Shown one piece after another: positions 50,988 to 59,803 of a stretch of DNA of 64,000 bases. Made by a program: the position numbers and the translations under genes. How positions within the stretch are numbered: position 1 is the first letter of the stretch; each line of letters begins with the position of its first letter. The notes below the pieces were generated by a model that was not told the origin of the DNA, ran no database searches, and saw only the letters and a program-made list of their open reading frames with translations. Source of the stretch: Venatoribacter cucullus (lineage in GTDB: Bacteria > Pseudomonadota > Gammaproteobacteria > Pseudomonadales > Oceanobacteraceae); NCBI RefSeq assembly GCF_016132445.1, contig NZ_CP046056.1, positions 2,728,501 to 2,792,500 on the forward strand, given 5' to 3'.

Positions 50988-51821
50988 ATGGATATGAACC
51001 TGAATGAACTGACCGTGAACAGTCAGATGCTGATCGAAACCTACCTGCTGCCCTGGGGCACCAAGCTGCTGCTGGCCCTGCTGATTTTTATTGTGGGTCG
51101 CATGGTGGCGCGGCTGATCGCCCGCGGCGTGGGCAAAGCCCTCACCAGTGCACATCTCGATCCGATTCTGGTCAACTTCGCCGGTGCCGTGGTGAATACC
51201 GCGCTGTTGGTGCTGGTCATTATCTTCGCCCTGTCGCAGCTGGGGCTGGATACCACCTCACTGGTCGCTCTGGTCGGTGCCGCCGGTCTGGCCGTTGGTC
51301 TGGCGCTGAAAGATTCCCTCGCCCACTTTGCCGCCGGCGTCATGCTGATTGTGTTCCGTCCGTTCAAGCTGGGTGACTACGTTGAAGTCGGCGGCGTCGC
51401 CGGCTCGGTGGATAAAATCAGCATTTTCAGCACCCGCCTGAAAACCCCGGACAACAAAGTGGTGACCGTGCCGAACGGTAATATTTTCGGCAACACCATG
51501 ACCAACTATTCCGAAGAAAGTACCCGCCGCATCGACCTGGTGGTGAGCATCAGCTACGGCAGCGACCTGCTGAAAGCCAAACACCTGCTGGATGACATCG
51601 TCGGCAGCCACGATAAAGTGCTGAAAGACCCAGCCTACCGCATCGCCGTTTCTGAACTGGCCGACTCCTCGGTGAATTTTATTGTGCGCCCCTGGGTGAA
51701 CGCTGCCGACTACTGGGATGTGCGCTTCGAACTGCTGGAAACCATCAAACTGCGCTTCGATGCCGAAGGCATTGAAATTCCGCTCCCACAAATGGCCCTG
51801 CATATCAATAAGCCGGAATAA
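50988..51821 (+). CDS. Small-conductance mechanosensitive channel (MscS family)
   Basis: Inner-membrane osmotic-safety channel of 277 aa (E. coli MscS 286). Three membrane helices, with the pore-lining helix GLAVGLALKDSLAHFAAG and the family motif FRPFKLGDYVEVGGVAGSVD, then a cytoplasmic vestibule (TVPNGNIFGNTMTNYSEEST). ATG 50988 with AGGAG upstream. It is 19 nt after the reductase gene, so it may be in the same transcript. Confidence 0.9.
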   Translation: MDMNLNELTVNSQMLIETYLLPWGTKLLLALLIFIVGRMVARLIARGVGKALTSAHLDPILVNFAGAVVNTALLVLVIIFALSQLGLDTTSLVALVGAAGLAVGLALKDSLAHFAAGVMLIVFRPFKLGDYVEVGGVAGSVDKISIFSTRLKTPDNKVVTVPNGNIFGNTMTNYSEESTRRIDLVVSISYGSDLLKAKHLLDDIVGSHDKVLKDPAYRIAVSELADSSVNFIVRPWVNAADYWDVRFELLETIKLRFDAEGIEIPLPQMALHINKPE

Positions 51822-51921
51822 TTATTCGCCCACCCGGCAGCCGCTGGGCTATGGTTAAGCGGCTGGAATCGCAGTTATGCGGTTCCGGCCACACAACCAC
51901 AGAATTCTTTACGGTACCTGC

Positions 51922-52038
51922 ATGCTGACGCCCCTTCTGCAACGCTTACCCGCGCCGGCCCGACCTTTTCTTCTCCCTGCTTTGCTGTTTATCAGCCTCA
52001 TTGCCCTGGCTGACCTGTTTCTTTCATCACAACCCTGA
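51922..52038 (+). CDS. Possible 38-aa membrane peptide
   Basis: A short reading frame (ATG 51922 to TGA 52036-52038) encodes a Pro/Arg-containing N-terminus and a continuous hydrophobic helix of about 20 residues (PFLLPALLFISLIALADLFL). No convincing ribosome-binding site (only GGTACCTGC upstream). It sits in the otherwise empty 51822-52135 gap. Could be a real small membrane protein or chance. Confidence 0.25.
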   Translation: MLTPLLQRLPAPARPFLLPALLFISLIALADLFLSSQP

Positions 52039-52135
52039 CCTGAATCAAGGCGTGGCAGGTCTATCCGACTAATAGACTAAAGCCAGCCAACCCCTCCCTG
52101 TGGATGATGGCCAACCCCCCACAAGGAGAGTTGTT

Positions 52136-53419
52136 ATGCATGCTGCTGTTGTTCGCACTGTTGCCCGGTCAGCCGCCACACTGCTGCTGTTGACCTTCCC
52201 TTTTCTGAGCGCCGTGCAGGCTGCTCCTGCCGGTGAAAGCATTAAACTGGGGCTGAATTACCCGGCCACCGGTCGTTACAAAGAAGAAGGCATTGCCCAG
52301 GCGCAAGGCGCATTAATGGCCATTGAAGAAATCAACGCCGCCGGCGGTGTGCTGGGCCGGCCGCTGGAACTGCTAACCGCCAATACGGCTTCTGACCCGG
52401 CCAAAGCGGTGGAAAACGTGAAGGCACTGGCCAAACAGGGCGCCGCTATGCTGTTTGGCGGCTCCTCCAGTGCGGTGGCCGTTGAAGCCGGCAAAGAAGC
52501 CGCCCGCCACCAGCTGCTTTATTTCGGCACTCTCACCTACGCCAACGAAACCACCGTGGCCGATGGCCACCGCCATATGTTCCGCGAAACCTACAACGCC
52601 CACATGGCCGCCAAAGCACTGGGGGCATACCTGAATGAGCGTCTGCAGGGGAAGAAATTCTTCTATATGACCGCCGATTACAACTGGGGCTGGTCGAGCG
52701 AAACCTCACTGCGTAATTACACCGGCACCACCGATGTGAACCAGCACCCCGGCACTCTGGTGGCCTATCCGCGCCCGCGGGAAAACGATATGCGCAACGC
52801 GCTGGAGCTGGCGGTAAAAGCCGGTGCCGACGTGCTGATGCTGATTCAGTTTGGTGACGATATGGCGCTGGCCCTGCGCACCATCCACAGCATGGGCCTG
52901 CAGGACAAACTGACCATTGTGGTACCCAACCTGACGCTGGCGATGGCCAAGACGGCCGGCTCCGGCATTCTGGAAGGCGTTATTGGTGCCGCACCCTGGA
53001 GCTGGCAGGTGCCTTACCGCTACGGTTACGAACAGGGCAAAGCCTTTGTGGAAAAGTTTGTGCGCCTTAACGCCACCTACCCGACCAGTTCCGCCGCTTC
53101 CGCCTACAGCATTGTGTACCAGTTTAAAGACGCCGCCGAACGGGCCGGTTCACTGGATACCAACCGTCTGATCAAAGCACTGGAAGGGCATAAGTACAGC
53201 CTGCTGAAAGACGAACAGGAATGGCGCGCGCTGGATCACCAGAATGTACAAAGCGTGTACGTGGTGCGCAGCCGCACCCGCGAAGAGATTCTGCAAAGCC
53301 ACCTGCGCGAAGATTTCTTTGAAATTCTGCTGCGGCTGGACGGTAAAGACACGGTACAAACCCCGGATGAATGGCGGGCAGAACGCCGCGCCGTGGGAGC
53401 GCCACTGACGTTGCAGTAA
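52136..53419 (+). CDS. Orphan periplasmic substrate-binding protein (Leu/Ile/Val-urea type)
   Basis: 427-aa type I periplasmic binding protein (Peripla_BP_6 class). Signal peptide SAATLLLLTFPFLSAVQA without lipobox; then IKLGLNYPATGRYKEEGIAQ, GALMAIEEINAAGGVLGRPL, FGGSSSAVAVEAGKEAARHQ and TYNAHMAAKALGAYLNERLQ, all typical of branched-chain amino acid/urea/amide binders. ATG 52136 has AAGGAGAG 6 nt upstream. No permease or ATPase gene accompanies it, so it may feed a distant transporter or a sensor. Confidence 0.82.
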   Translation: MHAAVVRTVARSAATLLLLTFPFLSAVQAAPAGESIKLGLNYPATGRYKEEGIAQAQGALMAIEEINAAGGVLGRPLELLTANTASDPAKAVENVKALAKQGAAMLFGGSSSAVAVEAGKEAARHQLLYFGTLTYANETTVADGHRHMFRETYNAHMAAKALGAYLNERLQGKKFFYMTADYNWGWSSETSLRNYTGTTDVNQHPGTLVAYPRPRENDMRNALELAVKAGADVLMLIQFGDDMALALRTIHSMGLQDKLTIVVPNLTLAMAKTAGSGILEGVIGAAPWSWQVPYRYGYEQGKAFVEKFVRLNATYPTSSAASAYSIVYQFKDAAERAGSLDTNRLIKALEGHKYSLLKDEQEWRALDHQNVQSVYVVRSRTREEILQSHLREDFFEILLRLDGKDTVQTPDEWRAERRAVGAPLTLQ

Positions 53420-53424
53420 TGCGT

Positions 53425-53515
53425 TATCGTTCAAGGTTGGGCGTTCAAAGTTGGGCGTGCATTGGTGTTTAACTCCGGGCACGCTGAACTCTCAACGCCT
53501 AACGCTTAACGCCCC
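53425..53515. repeat. Heptanucleotide repeat element D
   Basis: Left part holds GTTCAAGGTTGGGCGTTCAA, repeated heptamers of the GGGCGTT/GTTCAAR type. Right part (about 53483-53513) reads CTCAACGCCTAACGCTTAAC, heptamers CTAACGC and TTAACGC. The arms are roughly complementary. It lies between the stop of the binding-protein gene and the stop of hemY (convergent), ending about 1-2 nt from the hemY stop codon, and may act as a bidirectional transcript end. Confidence 0.7.
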
Positions 53516-54706
53516 TCAGCGCAACGCCAGCCGGAAGTGCTCACAGGCCTGGCTTTCATTACCTTCCGCCAGCCGCACCAGCGCCATTTCGGTGTGCAGC
53601 TCCGGCAGGTTACGCAGCCGCAGGCCGGTTTGCAGGTAGTCAGCGGCTTTCTCCAGATCATTCAGGCGTAACGCCAGTTTCCCCAGCACCAGCAACAGCA
53701 CCGGGTCATTCGGACGCTCGGTCAGCTGTTGCTCGGCAAACAACAGCTGGCGGCTGGTATCTTCGCCGTGCAGGTTGCCGTACAGGATGACCAGGTCATC
53801 GTGCCAGACGTATTTAAGCGCCCGGCGCAGTTCCTGTTCAGCCAGACCATCAGCAGGCAGGGCATGCAGCAATTCAATATAACGCTTCACCACCGGCACC
53901 GACTCGCGCGCTGAGCGCGGCATATCGCGGTACAGCCGCTTCAGTTCCTGGGCTTGTTGTTCCGGCGCCTGGCCACTGTTGCGGCCGGTGCGTTCCAGTA
54001 ACTGCAGCTGAATATTCTGCTCCAGCTCGCTGAGCTTATCGGCCGCAATACGGGACGACTTACGCAGTAGCGGCAGCAGTTCGTGCAGGGCCGACCAGTC
54101 TTCCAGATCAACATGCAGCTTCACCAGCAGTTTCAGCAGATAAGCATGTCTGGGATGCTGCTGGCGCAGTTTCAGCAATACCGCCAGCGCCTGTTCTTTC
54201 TGACCGCGCGAACTGAGCAGCTCGGCCTGATTCAGTCCCACCGCCAGATCAGCTCCTTTGGTGCTGTCACGGGCAGCTTTCAGCCACTCATCAGCGGCAT
54301 CGTTTTTACCCTGCTCATAGGCGGCACGGGCAGCGGCCAGATAATTGATTAACGGGGTATCAGAATCGTCCGCGCTGAGGGTCAGTAAACGCTCGGCACG
54401 ACGCCACTGTCCCTGCGCCAGACTCAGCAAACCTTTGGTGGTTTGCCGGCGGGCCCGCTGGTTACGGCGCTGGGCGCGCCATTCGTTAAAACGCCAGTCA
54501 CTGCCCAGCAGCACCAGTGCTGAGCGCAGCAAGGTATAGAGCAGCAGCATCAGCAACAGGGTTAAACCGGCATACAGCCACAGACTGGTTTCCAGCGTGT
54601 AGTTGCCCCAGCTGATCAGCACGTAGCCGCTGTCAAAACCCATCAGGGTGCCGGCCACCAGACCGCCAGCCAGCGTCAGTACCAGCAGCAGTAACCAGGC
54701 TCTCAT
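53516..54706 (-). CDS. hemY: Haem biosynthesis-associated TPR protein HemY
   Basis: Inner-membrane protein of 396 aa: two N-terminal membrane helices (LLLLVLTLAGGLVAG, LYAGLTLLLMLLLYTLL) and cytoplasmic or periplasmic TPR-like repeats (AEQQLTERPNDPVLLLVLGK, RLNDLEKAADYLQTGLRLRN). HemY_N signature DSGYVLISWGNYTLETSLW. This proteobacterial HemY is not the Gram-positive protoporphyrinogen oxidase of the same name. ATG 54706 overlaps the hemX stop (ATGA) with GGAGGA upstream. Confidence 0.9.
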   Translation of the reverse strand: MRAWLLLLVLTLAGGLVAGTLMGFDSGYVLISWGNYTLETSLWLYAGLTLLLMLLLYTLLRSALVLLGSDWRFNEWRAQRRNQRARRQTTKGLLSLAQGQWRRAERLLTLSADDSDTPLINYLAAARAAYEQGKNDAADEWLKAARDSTKGADLAVGLNQAELLSSRGQKEQALAVLLKLRQQHPRHAYLLKLLVKLHVDLEDWSALHELLPLLRKSSRIAADKLSELEQNIQLQLLERTGRNSGQAPEQQAQELKRLYRDMPRSARESVPVVKRYIELLHALPADGLAEQELRRALKYVWHDDLVILYGNLHGEDTSRQLLFAEQQLTERPNDPVLLLVLGKLALRLNDLEKAADYLQTGLRLRNLPELHTEMALVRLAEGNESQACEHFRLALR

Positions 54707-55863
54707 GCCGACTCCTCCACCGGGGCCATGCCGCGGCGCTGCTGCTCTACCCATTGCTGTAATTGCAGCAGCGAGCGGCTGATATCCGGCCGCTCGGGTG
54801 CCACCGGCCAGTCCTGCAGTTCCTGCAGCGACTGTTGTACGGCGCGGGTGCGGTCATCTTCGATCAGCAGGTACTGCTGCAACCAGTTCAGCACCCGTTG
54901 CAGGCTGTGCCCGTACAGGTCAGCCTGTTCACGCAACAACGCCGCCTGCGCCTGTTCCAGCATCAGGTTCATATTCTGTTGCAGATAGTATTGCTGGTCG
55001 GGAGTGAGCGGGGTGGCCACGGCATCGGCACGCTCACGGATACGCACCAGCCCGGTTAAGGCGGTTGTTATCTTATGCCACAGCTGGCCGTACCAGCTGT
55101 CCGGCAGTGGTTGCTGTGCTTCGCCCGCCAACAGGTCGGCGCCACTGTCCGGCAATAAGCGATCCGGCAACCAGGGCAGTTGCGGCAGCTGTTGCTGCAA
55201 CGCCTGTAAGCGCAGAACGGCACCCGTGGCGTCCAGCGCCGGTGCCTGCCGCAGCGCCAGCATATCCTGCGCCAGGGTTTCGCGAATGCGGGTTAAGCCG
55301 GGATTACGGGTTTCCACCAGCACCGCATCGGCCGCCTGTAACAGGCTGAGAGCACCGTTCCAGTCACGTTCCAGCTGCAGCCGCTGGTTAGCCAGCCGCA
55401 GCAGATACTCGGCTTCCGCCAGCAGCCAGTCCTGCCGCTCAGCGCCGGGCAGCTGCGCCAGCCGGTCGCTGTTGTGCTGCAGCTGTTGCTGCAACTGTTG
55501 GTAGCTTTGCTGCTGCGTCTGCAGTTGCTGTTGCAGTTGCGCGATGTCCTGTTGCTGGCGGCGCTCCTGATCCTGTGTGCTGGCAATACGATCACGCAGC
55601 ACGGCCATGTCGGTCAGCATCTGCTGATGCAGCCGCTGGGCAAACCAGCCGGCAGCGGCCAGCACGCCCAGCAGAATCAGTACCAGTAACAGCCACCACC
55701 AGCCAGCACGCCGGGCCGGCGTAGCGGCGGCTTGTTTGGCGGCCTTTGGCTTGTCTGCGGGCTGTTTGTCCGCCGGCTTCTGCTCAGCAGCAGTGGATTC
55801 AGGGGCAGGCAGGTTAGCCGGTTCGGCGGCGGCGTTAGAAGGTGTTTTGTTTTCGCTGCTCAC
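54703..55863 (-). CDS. hemX: HemX (putative uroporphyrinogen III methylase-like, membrane coiled-coil)
   Basis: 386-aa protein: Ala/Pro/Lys-rich cytoplasmic N-terminus, one membrane helix (WWWLLLVLILLGVLAAAGW, about 52-70), a Gln-rich coiled coil (QLQTQQQSYQQLQQQLQ) and the HemX domain (WLLAEAEYLLRLANQRLQLE). Annotated as a methyltransferase in databases, but no SAM-binding fold is visible; probably structural. In the hemC-hemD-hemX-hemY order of gammaproteobacteria. Confidence 0.88.
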   Translation of the reverse strand: MSSENKTPSNAAAEPANLPAPESTAAEQKPADKQPADKPKAAKQAAATPARRAGWWWLLLVLILLGVLAAAGWFAQRLHQQMLTDMAVLRDRIASTQDQERRQQQDIAQLQQQLQTQQQSYQQLQQQLQHNSDRLAQLPGAERQDWLLAEAEYLLRLANQRLQLERDWNGALSLLQAADAVLVETRNPGLTRIRETLAQDMLALRQAPALDATGAVLRLQALQQQLPQLPWLPDRLLPDSGADLLAGEAQQPLPDSWYGQLWHKITTALTGLVRIRERADAVATPLTPDQQYYLQQNMNLMLEQAQAALLREQADLYGHSLQRVLNWLQQYLLIEDDRTRAVQQSLQELQDWPVAPERPDISRSLLQLQQWVEQQRRGMAPVEESA

Positions 55864-55916
55864 TCTGACATTCCTTTTAGTGGCCGCCCGACCGGCGGCA
55901 GGTATTTTTTATTGGT

Positions 55917-56669
55917 TCAGCCTGGCGGCAAACAGGCCAGCATGTGTTCATCACGGGCGCTGGCCGCTACCAGTACCCGGGTAAATCCACGTTCCCGCGC
56001 CATGTCGGCACTGCGCTCGGCCGGCAAAATCAGGGCCTGAATGCGCTGCGGCAAATCCGGCACCTGGGCACAAACAATATCCAGTGCCTGGGTACTGCTG
56101 AGCATCAGCAGCGGCTTATCCTGCAGGGCGGCTTGCCACTGGTCGGCGCTGTAGTGCTGCTCGCGGCGTTCATACAGCTCTGCATAATCCACCTGGGCAC
56201 CGCGTTCGCGCAAGACCGAGGCCAGTTTTTCCCGCCCGCCAATGCCACGCCAGAGCAAGACTTTTTGCCCGGCAATGACCTCTGGCTGCAACCCCGGCAG
56301 CGCCAGAATGCCTTCGCTGTCGAAGCGTTCCGCCGGGCAGTGTACGGTTAAACGGGCCTGTTCCAGCACCTCGGCGGTACTCGGGCCAACGGCGTAGAAT
56401 TCGATGCCCAGCGGTGGCTGCGGCCAGTAACGGTCGAGCCATTCCAGCCCGATGGTGGCGGCGTTCACGCTGATAACAATAACCGCACGGTATTCGTCCA
56501 GATTCATCAGGCGCGCCCGCAGGCCGGAGGTTGCTGCGGCGTCATCGTCGGCCAGCGGCACGATGTCCATTAACGGCAGATGACGGGTTGCATAACCGCG
56601 TTGCTGCAGCGCCTGCAACAATGGCCCGGCCTGCTCAGCCGGGCGGGTAACAATCACCGCCGGTTGCAT
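55917..56669 (-). CDS. hemD: Uroporphyrinogen-III synthase
   Basis: 250-aa enzyme closing hydroxymethylbilane to uroporphyrinogen III. Poorly conserved family; seen are VIVTRPAEQAGPLLQALQQR at the N-terminus, FYAVGPSTAEVLEQ and KVLLWRGIGGREKLASVLRE in the middle, and LMLSSTQALDIV toward the end. Start ATG overlaps the hemC stop by 1 nt (TAATG), showing coupling. Confidence 0.88.
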   Translation of the reverse strand: MQPAVIVTRPAEQAGPLLQALQQRGYATRHLPLMDIVPLADDDAAATSGLRARLMNLDEYRAVIVISVNAATIGLEWLDRYWPQPPLGIEFYAVGPSTAEVLEQARLTVHCPAERFDSEGILALPGLQPEVIAGQKVLLWRGIGGREKLASVLRERGAQVDYAELYERREQHYSADQWQAALQDKPLLMLSSTQALDIVCAQVPDLPQRIQALILPAERSADMARERGFTRVLVAASARDEHMLACLPPG

Positions 56670-57622
56670 TATTTCACTTCGTGGCCGTAAACGGCGCTGA
56701 GAATGGCACCGGCACCCTGGGCCAGCAGATGCTCAGCGGCGTCAATGCCCATGGCTTCTGCCTCGCTGGCCAGACCACGACGTTCAGTGCGCAGAATGGT
56801 TTGGCCATCGACACTGCCCACCAACCCACGCAGCCACAGCTGCTCGCCGGTACGCTCGGCGTAACAGGCGATGGGCACCTGACAACCGCCCTGCAGGCGG
56901 CGGTTCAGCGCCCGCTCGGCCAGCACACAGCTGGCAGTGATGTCATCGTGCAGGGGTTTAATGAGTTCCTGAATCGCACGGTCGTAATCGTTATTACCCA
57001 CGCGCCACTCAATACCCAGCGCGCCCTGACCACCGGCCGGCAGGGATTGTTCGGCGGGAATAAACGATGCAATGCGATCCTGCATTTCCATGCGCAGCAG
57101 GCCGGCGGCGGCCAGAATAATGGCGTCAAATTCACCGGCATCCAGCTTGCTCAGCCGGGTCTGGACGTTGCCGCGCAGGCTTTTGATGATCAGATCCGGG
57201 CGTTGCTGCTGGATCTGACACTGGCGGCGCAGGCTGGAGGTACCCACCACCGCGCCCTGCGGCAGTTCTTCAATGGTTTTATAGCGGTTGGAGACAAAGG
57301 CATCCTGCGGGTTTTCACGCGCACAGATCACCCCCAGCTCCAGCCCTTCCGGGAACTCCATCGGTACGTCTTTCATGGAATGCACGGCGATGTCGGCGCG
57401 GCCATCCAGCATGGCGGCTTCCAGTTCTTTTACGAACAGGCCTTTGCCGCCGATTTTGGCCAGCGGCACATCGAGAATTTTGTCGCCCTGAGTGGTGAAG
57501 GTAACCAGCTCAACGGTCAGCTGCGGATACAACGCCAGCAGACGCGCTTTGATGTGTTCAGCCTGCCACATGGCAAGCGGGCTTTTGCGGGTGGCGATGC
57601 GGAGCGTGGTTACAGCAGACAT
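56669..57622 (-). CDS. hemC: Hydroxymethylbilane synthase (porphobilinogen deaminase)
   Basis: 317-aa enzyme that polymerises four porphobilinogens. Motifs: [47 protein letters not shown], and the cofactor-attachment Cys in [14 protein letters not shown] (about residue 250). First gene of hemCDXY. Directly upstream is the heptamer array that separates it from algR. Confidence 0.95.
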   Translation of the reverse strand: MSAVTTLRIATRKSPLAMWQAEHIKARLLALYPQLTVELVTFTTQGDKILDVPLAKIGGKGLFVKELEAAMLDGRADIAVHSMKDVPMEFPEGLELGVICARENPQDAFVSNRYKTIEELPQGAVVGTSSLRRQCQIQQQRPDLIIKSLRGNVQTRLSKLDAGEFDAIILAAAGLLRMEMQDRIASFIPAEQSLPAGGQGALGIEWRVGNNDYDRAIQELIKPLHDDITASCVLAERALNRRLQGGCQVPIACYAERTGEQLWLRGLVGSVDGQTILRTERRGLASEAEAMGIDAAEHLLAQGAGAILSAVYGHEVK

Positions 57623-57714
57623 GGCTTTCCTTAACGCGAAGTAAATTCAGAGACGCCGGGCATGATAGCAGCGCTGGCCGTGCGGGGGTAATGATGCAGG
57701 GCAGATTCGCTGGC

Positions 57715-57859
57715 GTTGAGGGTTCAGGGTTCGGCGGGTAGTAAAGTTGAGCGTTCAGGGTTGAGGGTTCGGCGTGCTCCGCAGAAAATCCCAACGCCCA
57801 ACGCCCAACGCCCAACGCCCAACGCCCAACGCCCAACGCCCAACGCCCAACGCCCAACG
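57715..57859. repeat. Heptanucleotide repeat element E
   Basis: Left degenerate part (57715-57750), the 40-bp core (57751-57790, one mismatch to 8619-8658), then nine full copies of CCAACGC (57791-57853) and a partial copy to 57859. It lies between hemC's start and the algR stop codon, which begins 2 nt after the array. Both genes are on the minus strand, so the array sits in the algR-hemC intergenic transcript and may form a strong hairpin. Confidence 0.88.
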
Positions 57860-57861
57860 GG

Positions 57862-58587
57862 CTACAACCGCCGCAACAGCTGCCGCACTTCCGACAAGTG
57901 CCGGCGGCTGACCGGTATCCCCTGCGCATGGCCACGCAGTACCAGCTGATGGCCGCCGGCGGTCAGGGTTTCCAGCCGTTCGATGCGATCCAGCGCCACC
58001 AGCGTGCTGCGATGGGCGCGGACAAAGCGGGTGGGGAATTCTTCTTCCAGTTGTTTCAGCGATTCGTCGATCAGGGTTTCACCCTGATCATGCACCACGG
58101 TGACGTATTTCTGGTCGGCCTGACAGTACAGGATGTCATCCAGCGGTATCAGCTGCAGGCCATGATAGGTACGGGCCGTCAGGTGATTACGGGCCGCTGC
58201 CGGCACCGGGGCCGGGCGCTGTTGCAGCCATTCCTGCGCGCGCTGCAGGGCGCGCGCCAGGTCTTCCGGGCGCACCGGTTTCAGCAGATAGTCGATGGCT
58301 TTTACCGCGAAGGCCTGCAGCGCGTGCTCGTCATAGGCGGTGCAGAACACCAGCAGCGGCGGCTGGGGTAATTGCTGCATGGCGGCGGCAGTTTCCAGCC
58401 CATTGCGGCCGGGCATCTGAATATCCAGCAACACCAGATCGGCGGGCTGTTGCTGCAACCAGTCCAGGGCGGCATCACCGTGTGTGGCTTCGCCGGCAAC
58501 ACAGAAGGCGTCAAATGGCTGCAACAGCCGTTTCAATCGCTCCCGCGCCAGTGGTTCATCGTCCACCAGTAAAATCCGGTACGTCAT
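57862..58587 (-). CDS. algR: LytTR response regulator AlgR
   Basis: DNA-binding regulator of 241 aa. Receiver domain with phosphoacceptor Asp about residue 55 (LVLLDIQMPGRNG), acidic pocket VDDEPLARERLKRLL and Lys in DYLLKPVRPEDL; C-terminal LytTR domain (YHGLQLIPLDDILYCQADQK, RFVRAHRSTLVALDRIERLE). In Pseudomonas AlgR controls alginate and twitching motility genes; here targets are unknown. It follows algZ by 1 nt with AAGGAG inside the algZ end. algR is followed by the array and hemC as in Pseudomonas. Confidence 0.92.
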   Translation of the reverse strand: MTYRILLVDDEPLARERLKRLLQPFDAFCVAGEATHGDAALDWLQQQPADLVLLDIQMPGRNGLETAAAMQQLPQPPLLVFCTAYDEHALQAFAVKAIDYLLKPVRPEDLARALQRAQEWLQQRPAPVPAAARNHLTARTYHGLQLIPLDDILYCQADQKYVTVVHDQGETLIDESLKQLEEEFPTRFVRAHRSTLVALDRIERLETLTAGGHQLVLRGHAQGIPVSRRHLSEVRQLLRRL

Positions 58588-58588
58588 T

Positions 58589-59662
58589 TCAGCTCTCCTT
58601 GGCCTCGGTTACTGCTGCCGGCAGCAGCAGATGCGCCTGATATTCTGCCGCGCTGGCGTCCAGTTGCAAGCCGGCCTGCTGCCCCAGCACCGCCAGCCGG
58701 GCACGGATGTTGTCATGCGCCATCTGGTTACCCGGCGTACTGCCACTGTGGGCGCGGGAATTAATAATGCTCAGGCGCCAGCGCTCACCCTCAGGCTGCA
58801 GCTGAATACGGATATAACCGCCTTCAATCCCGGGCTGGATGCCGTGGTAAACCGCATTTTCCAGCAACGGCTGCAGAATCAGTTGCGGCACGGTCAGTGC
58901 CGGCAAGTCGGCCGGCAGTTGCCACTGTACCCGCAGCCGTTGCTCGCCCAGCCGTACCTGCTCAATGGCCAGATACTGACGGCCCAGTTCAATTTCCTGT
59001 GCCAGCGGAATCAGGCTGTCATCGTTTTTCAGCACCACCCGGAACAGCTGCGCCAGATCGAGCAGCAGCCGTTCGGCTTTATCCGGATCGACCACGATCA
59101 GCGATGCCACAGTATTCAGGGTGTTAAAGAAGAAGTGCGGGCGGATATTGGCCTGCAACGCCGCCAGCCGCGCTTTCAGTTCGGCCTGGGTTTTCTGCCG
59201 CCACTGGCTGCGCACATAGAAATAGCGCATCGCCATGGCACCGAAAATAAGGCTGACGATGATATTGCGCAGTACCCATTGCCAGTCGATCCGGCCTTCG
59301 GCCAGCGGCCACAACAGTTCGCCGGTGACGCTGACCAGCAGCGTCACCAGCATAATCACCAGCAGCGCCAGCAAGGCGGCGGCACTTTCGTGCAGGCGCA
59401 GCAACCAGTGTCGTGACTGGCACAGGGCCGCCACCGACAGCAGGCACACCCACTGCACAAAGAACGACAGAATACTGAAGCGCGGCCAGGAAAAGTTATC
59501 CAGCCCCATTTCCAGCAGGCTTAACGCCAGCACCAGTGCTTCACTGACCGCCAGTAAAATCAGCACCGCCCGGGCATTGCACAGGTCGGGCAGAAAAAAA
59601 GCATTCAGGCGGGCCTGCTCAGCCTGGCGCAGAGGGTGCGGTTCCGACACGGCGTGATCCAT
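58589..59662 (-). CDS. algZ: LytS-type sensor histidine kinase AlgZ/FimS
   Basis: 357-aa membrane histidine kinase. Five or so membrane helices to about residue 150, then the His_kinase domain with NIRPHFFFNTLNTVASLIVV (His176) and an ATPase domain with N-box QPLLENAVYHGIQPGIEG. The usual ATP-lid glycines are weak, as known for AlgZ-type kinases, so phosphotransfer may be modest. Divergent from argH. The order argH/algZ-algR-hemCDXY matches Pseudomonas. Confidence 0.88.
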   Translation of the reverse strand: MDHAVSEPHPLRQAEQARLNAFFLPDLCNARAVLILLAVSEALVLALSLLEMGLDNFSWPRFSILSFFVQWVCLLSVAALCQSRHWLLRLHESAAALLALLVIMLVTLLVSVTGELLWPLAEGRIDWQWVLRNIIVSLIFGAMAMRYFYVRSQWRQKTQAELKARLAALQANIRPHFFFNTLNTVASLIVVDPDKAERLLLDLAQLFRVVLKNDDSLIPLAQEIELGRQYLAIEQVRLGEQRLRVQWQLPADLPALTVPQLILQPLLENAVYHGIQPGIEGGYIRIQLQPEGERWRLSIINSRAHSGSTPGNQMAHDNIRARLAVLGQQAGLQLDASAAEYQAHLLLPAAVTEAKES

Positions 59663-59735
59663 TCAGAAGGAAAGGGGCAGTCTGCTGTGCGCCGTGCCCT
59701 TCGGCAAGTACCCGCCGTGCAATTTGGTGCGATAC

Positions 59736-59765
59736 AGGACAGGCTGGCCGGCAGGTGGTTATAAT
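59736..59765 (+). promoter_or_regulatory. Candidate argH promoter
   Basis: AGGACA (59736-59741), 18-nt spacer and a perfect TATAAT (59760-59765), about 40 nt before the argH start codon. Confidence 0.5.
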
Positions 59766-59803
59766 CTGCGCCATTTCGTTCTCTGCACCCGTCTGAGGTC
59801 TTC

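Noticed and set aside
56681-57634. Plus-strand frame of 317 codons over hemC
   Set aside because: Antisense shadow of an unmistakable hemC.
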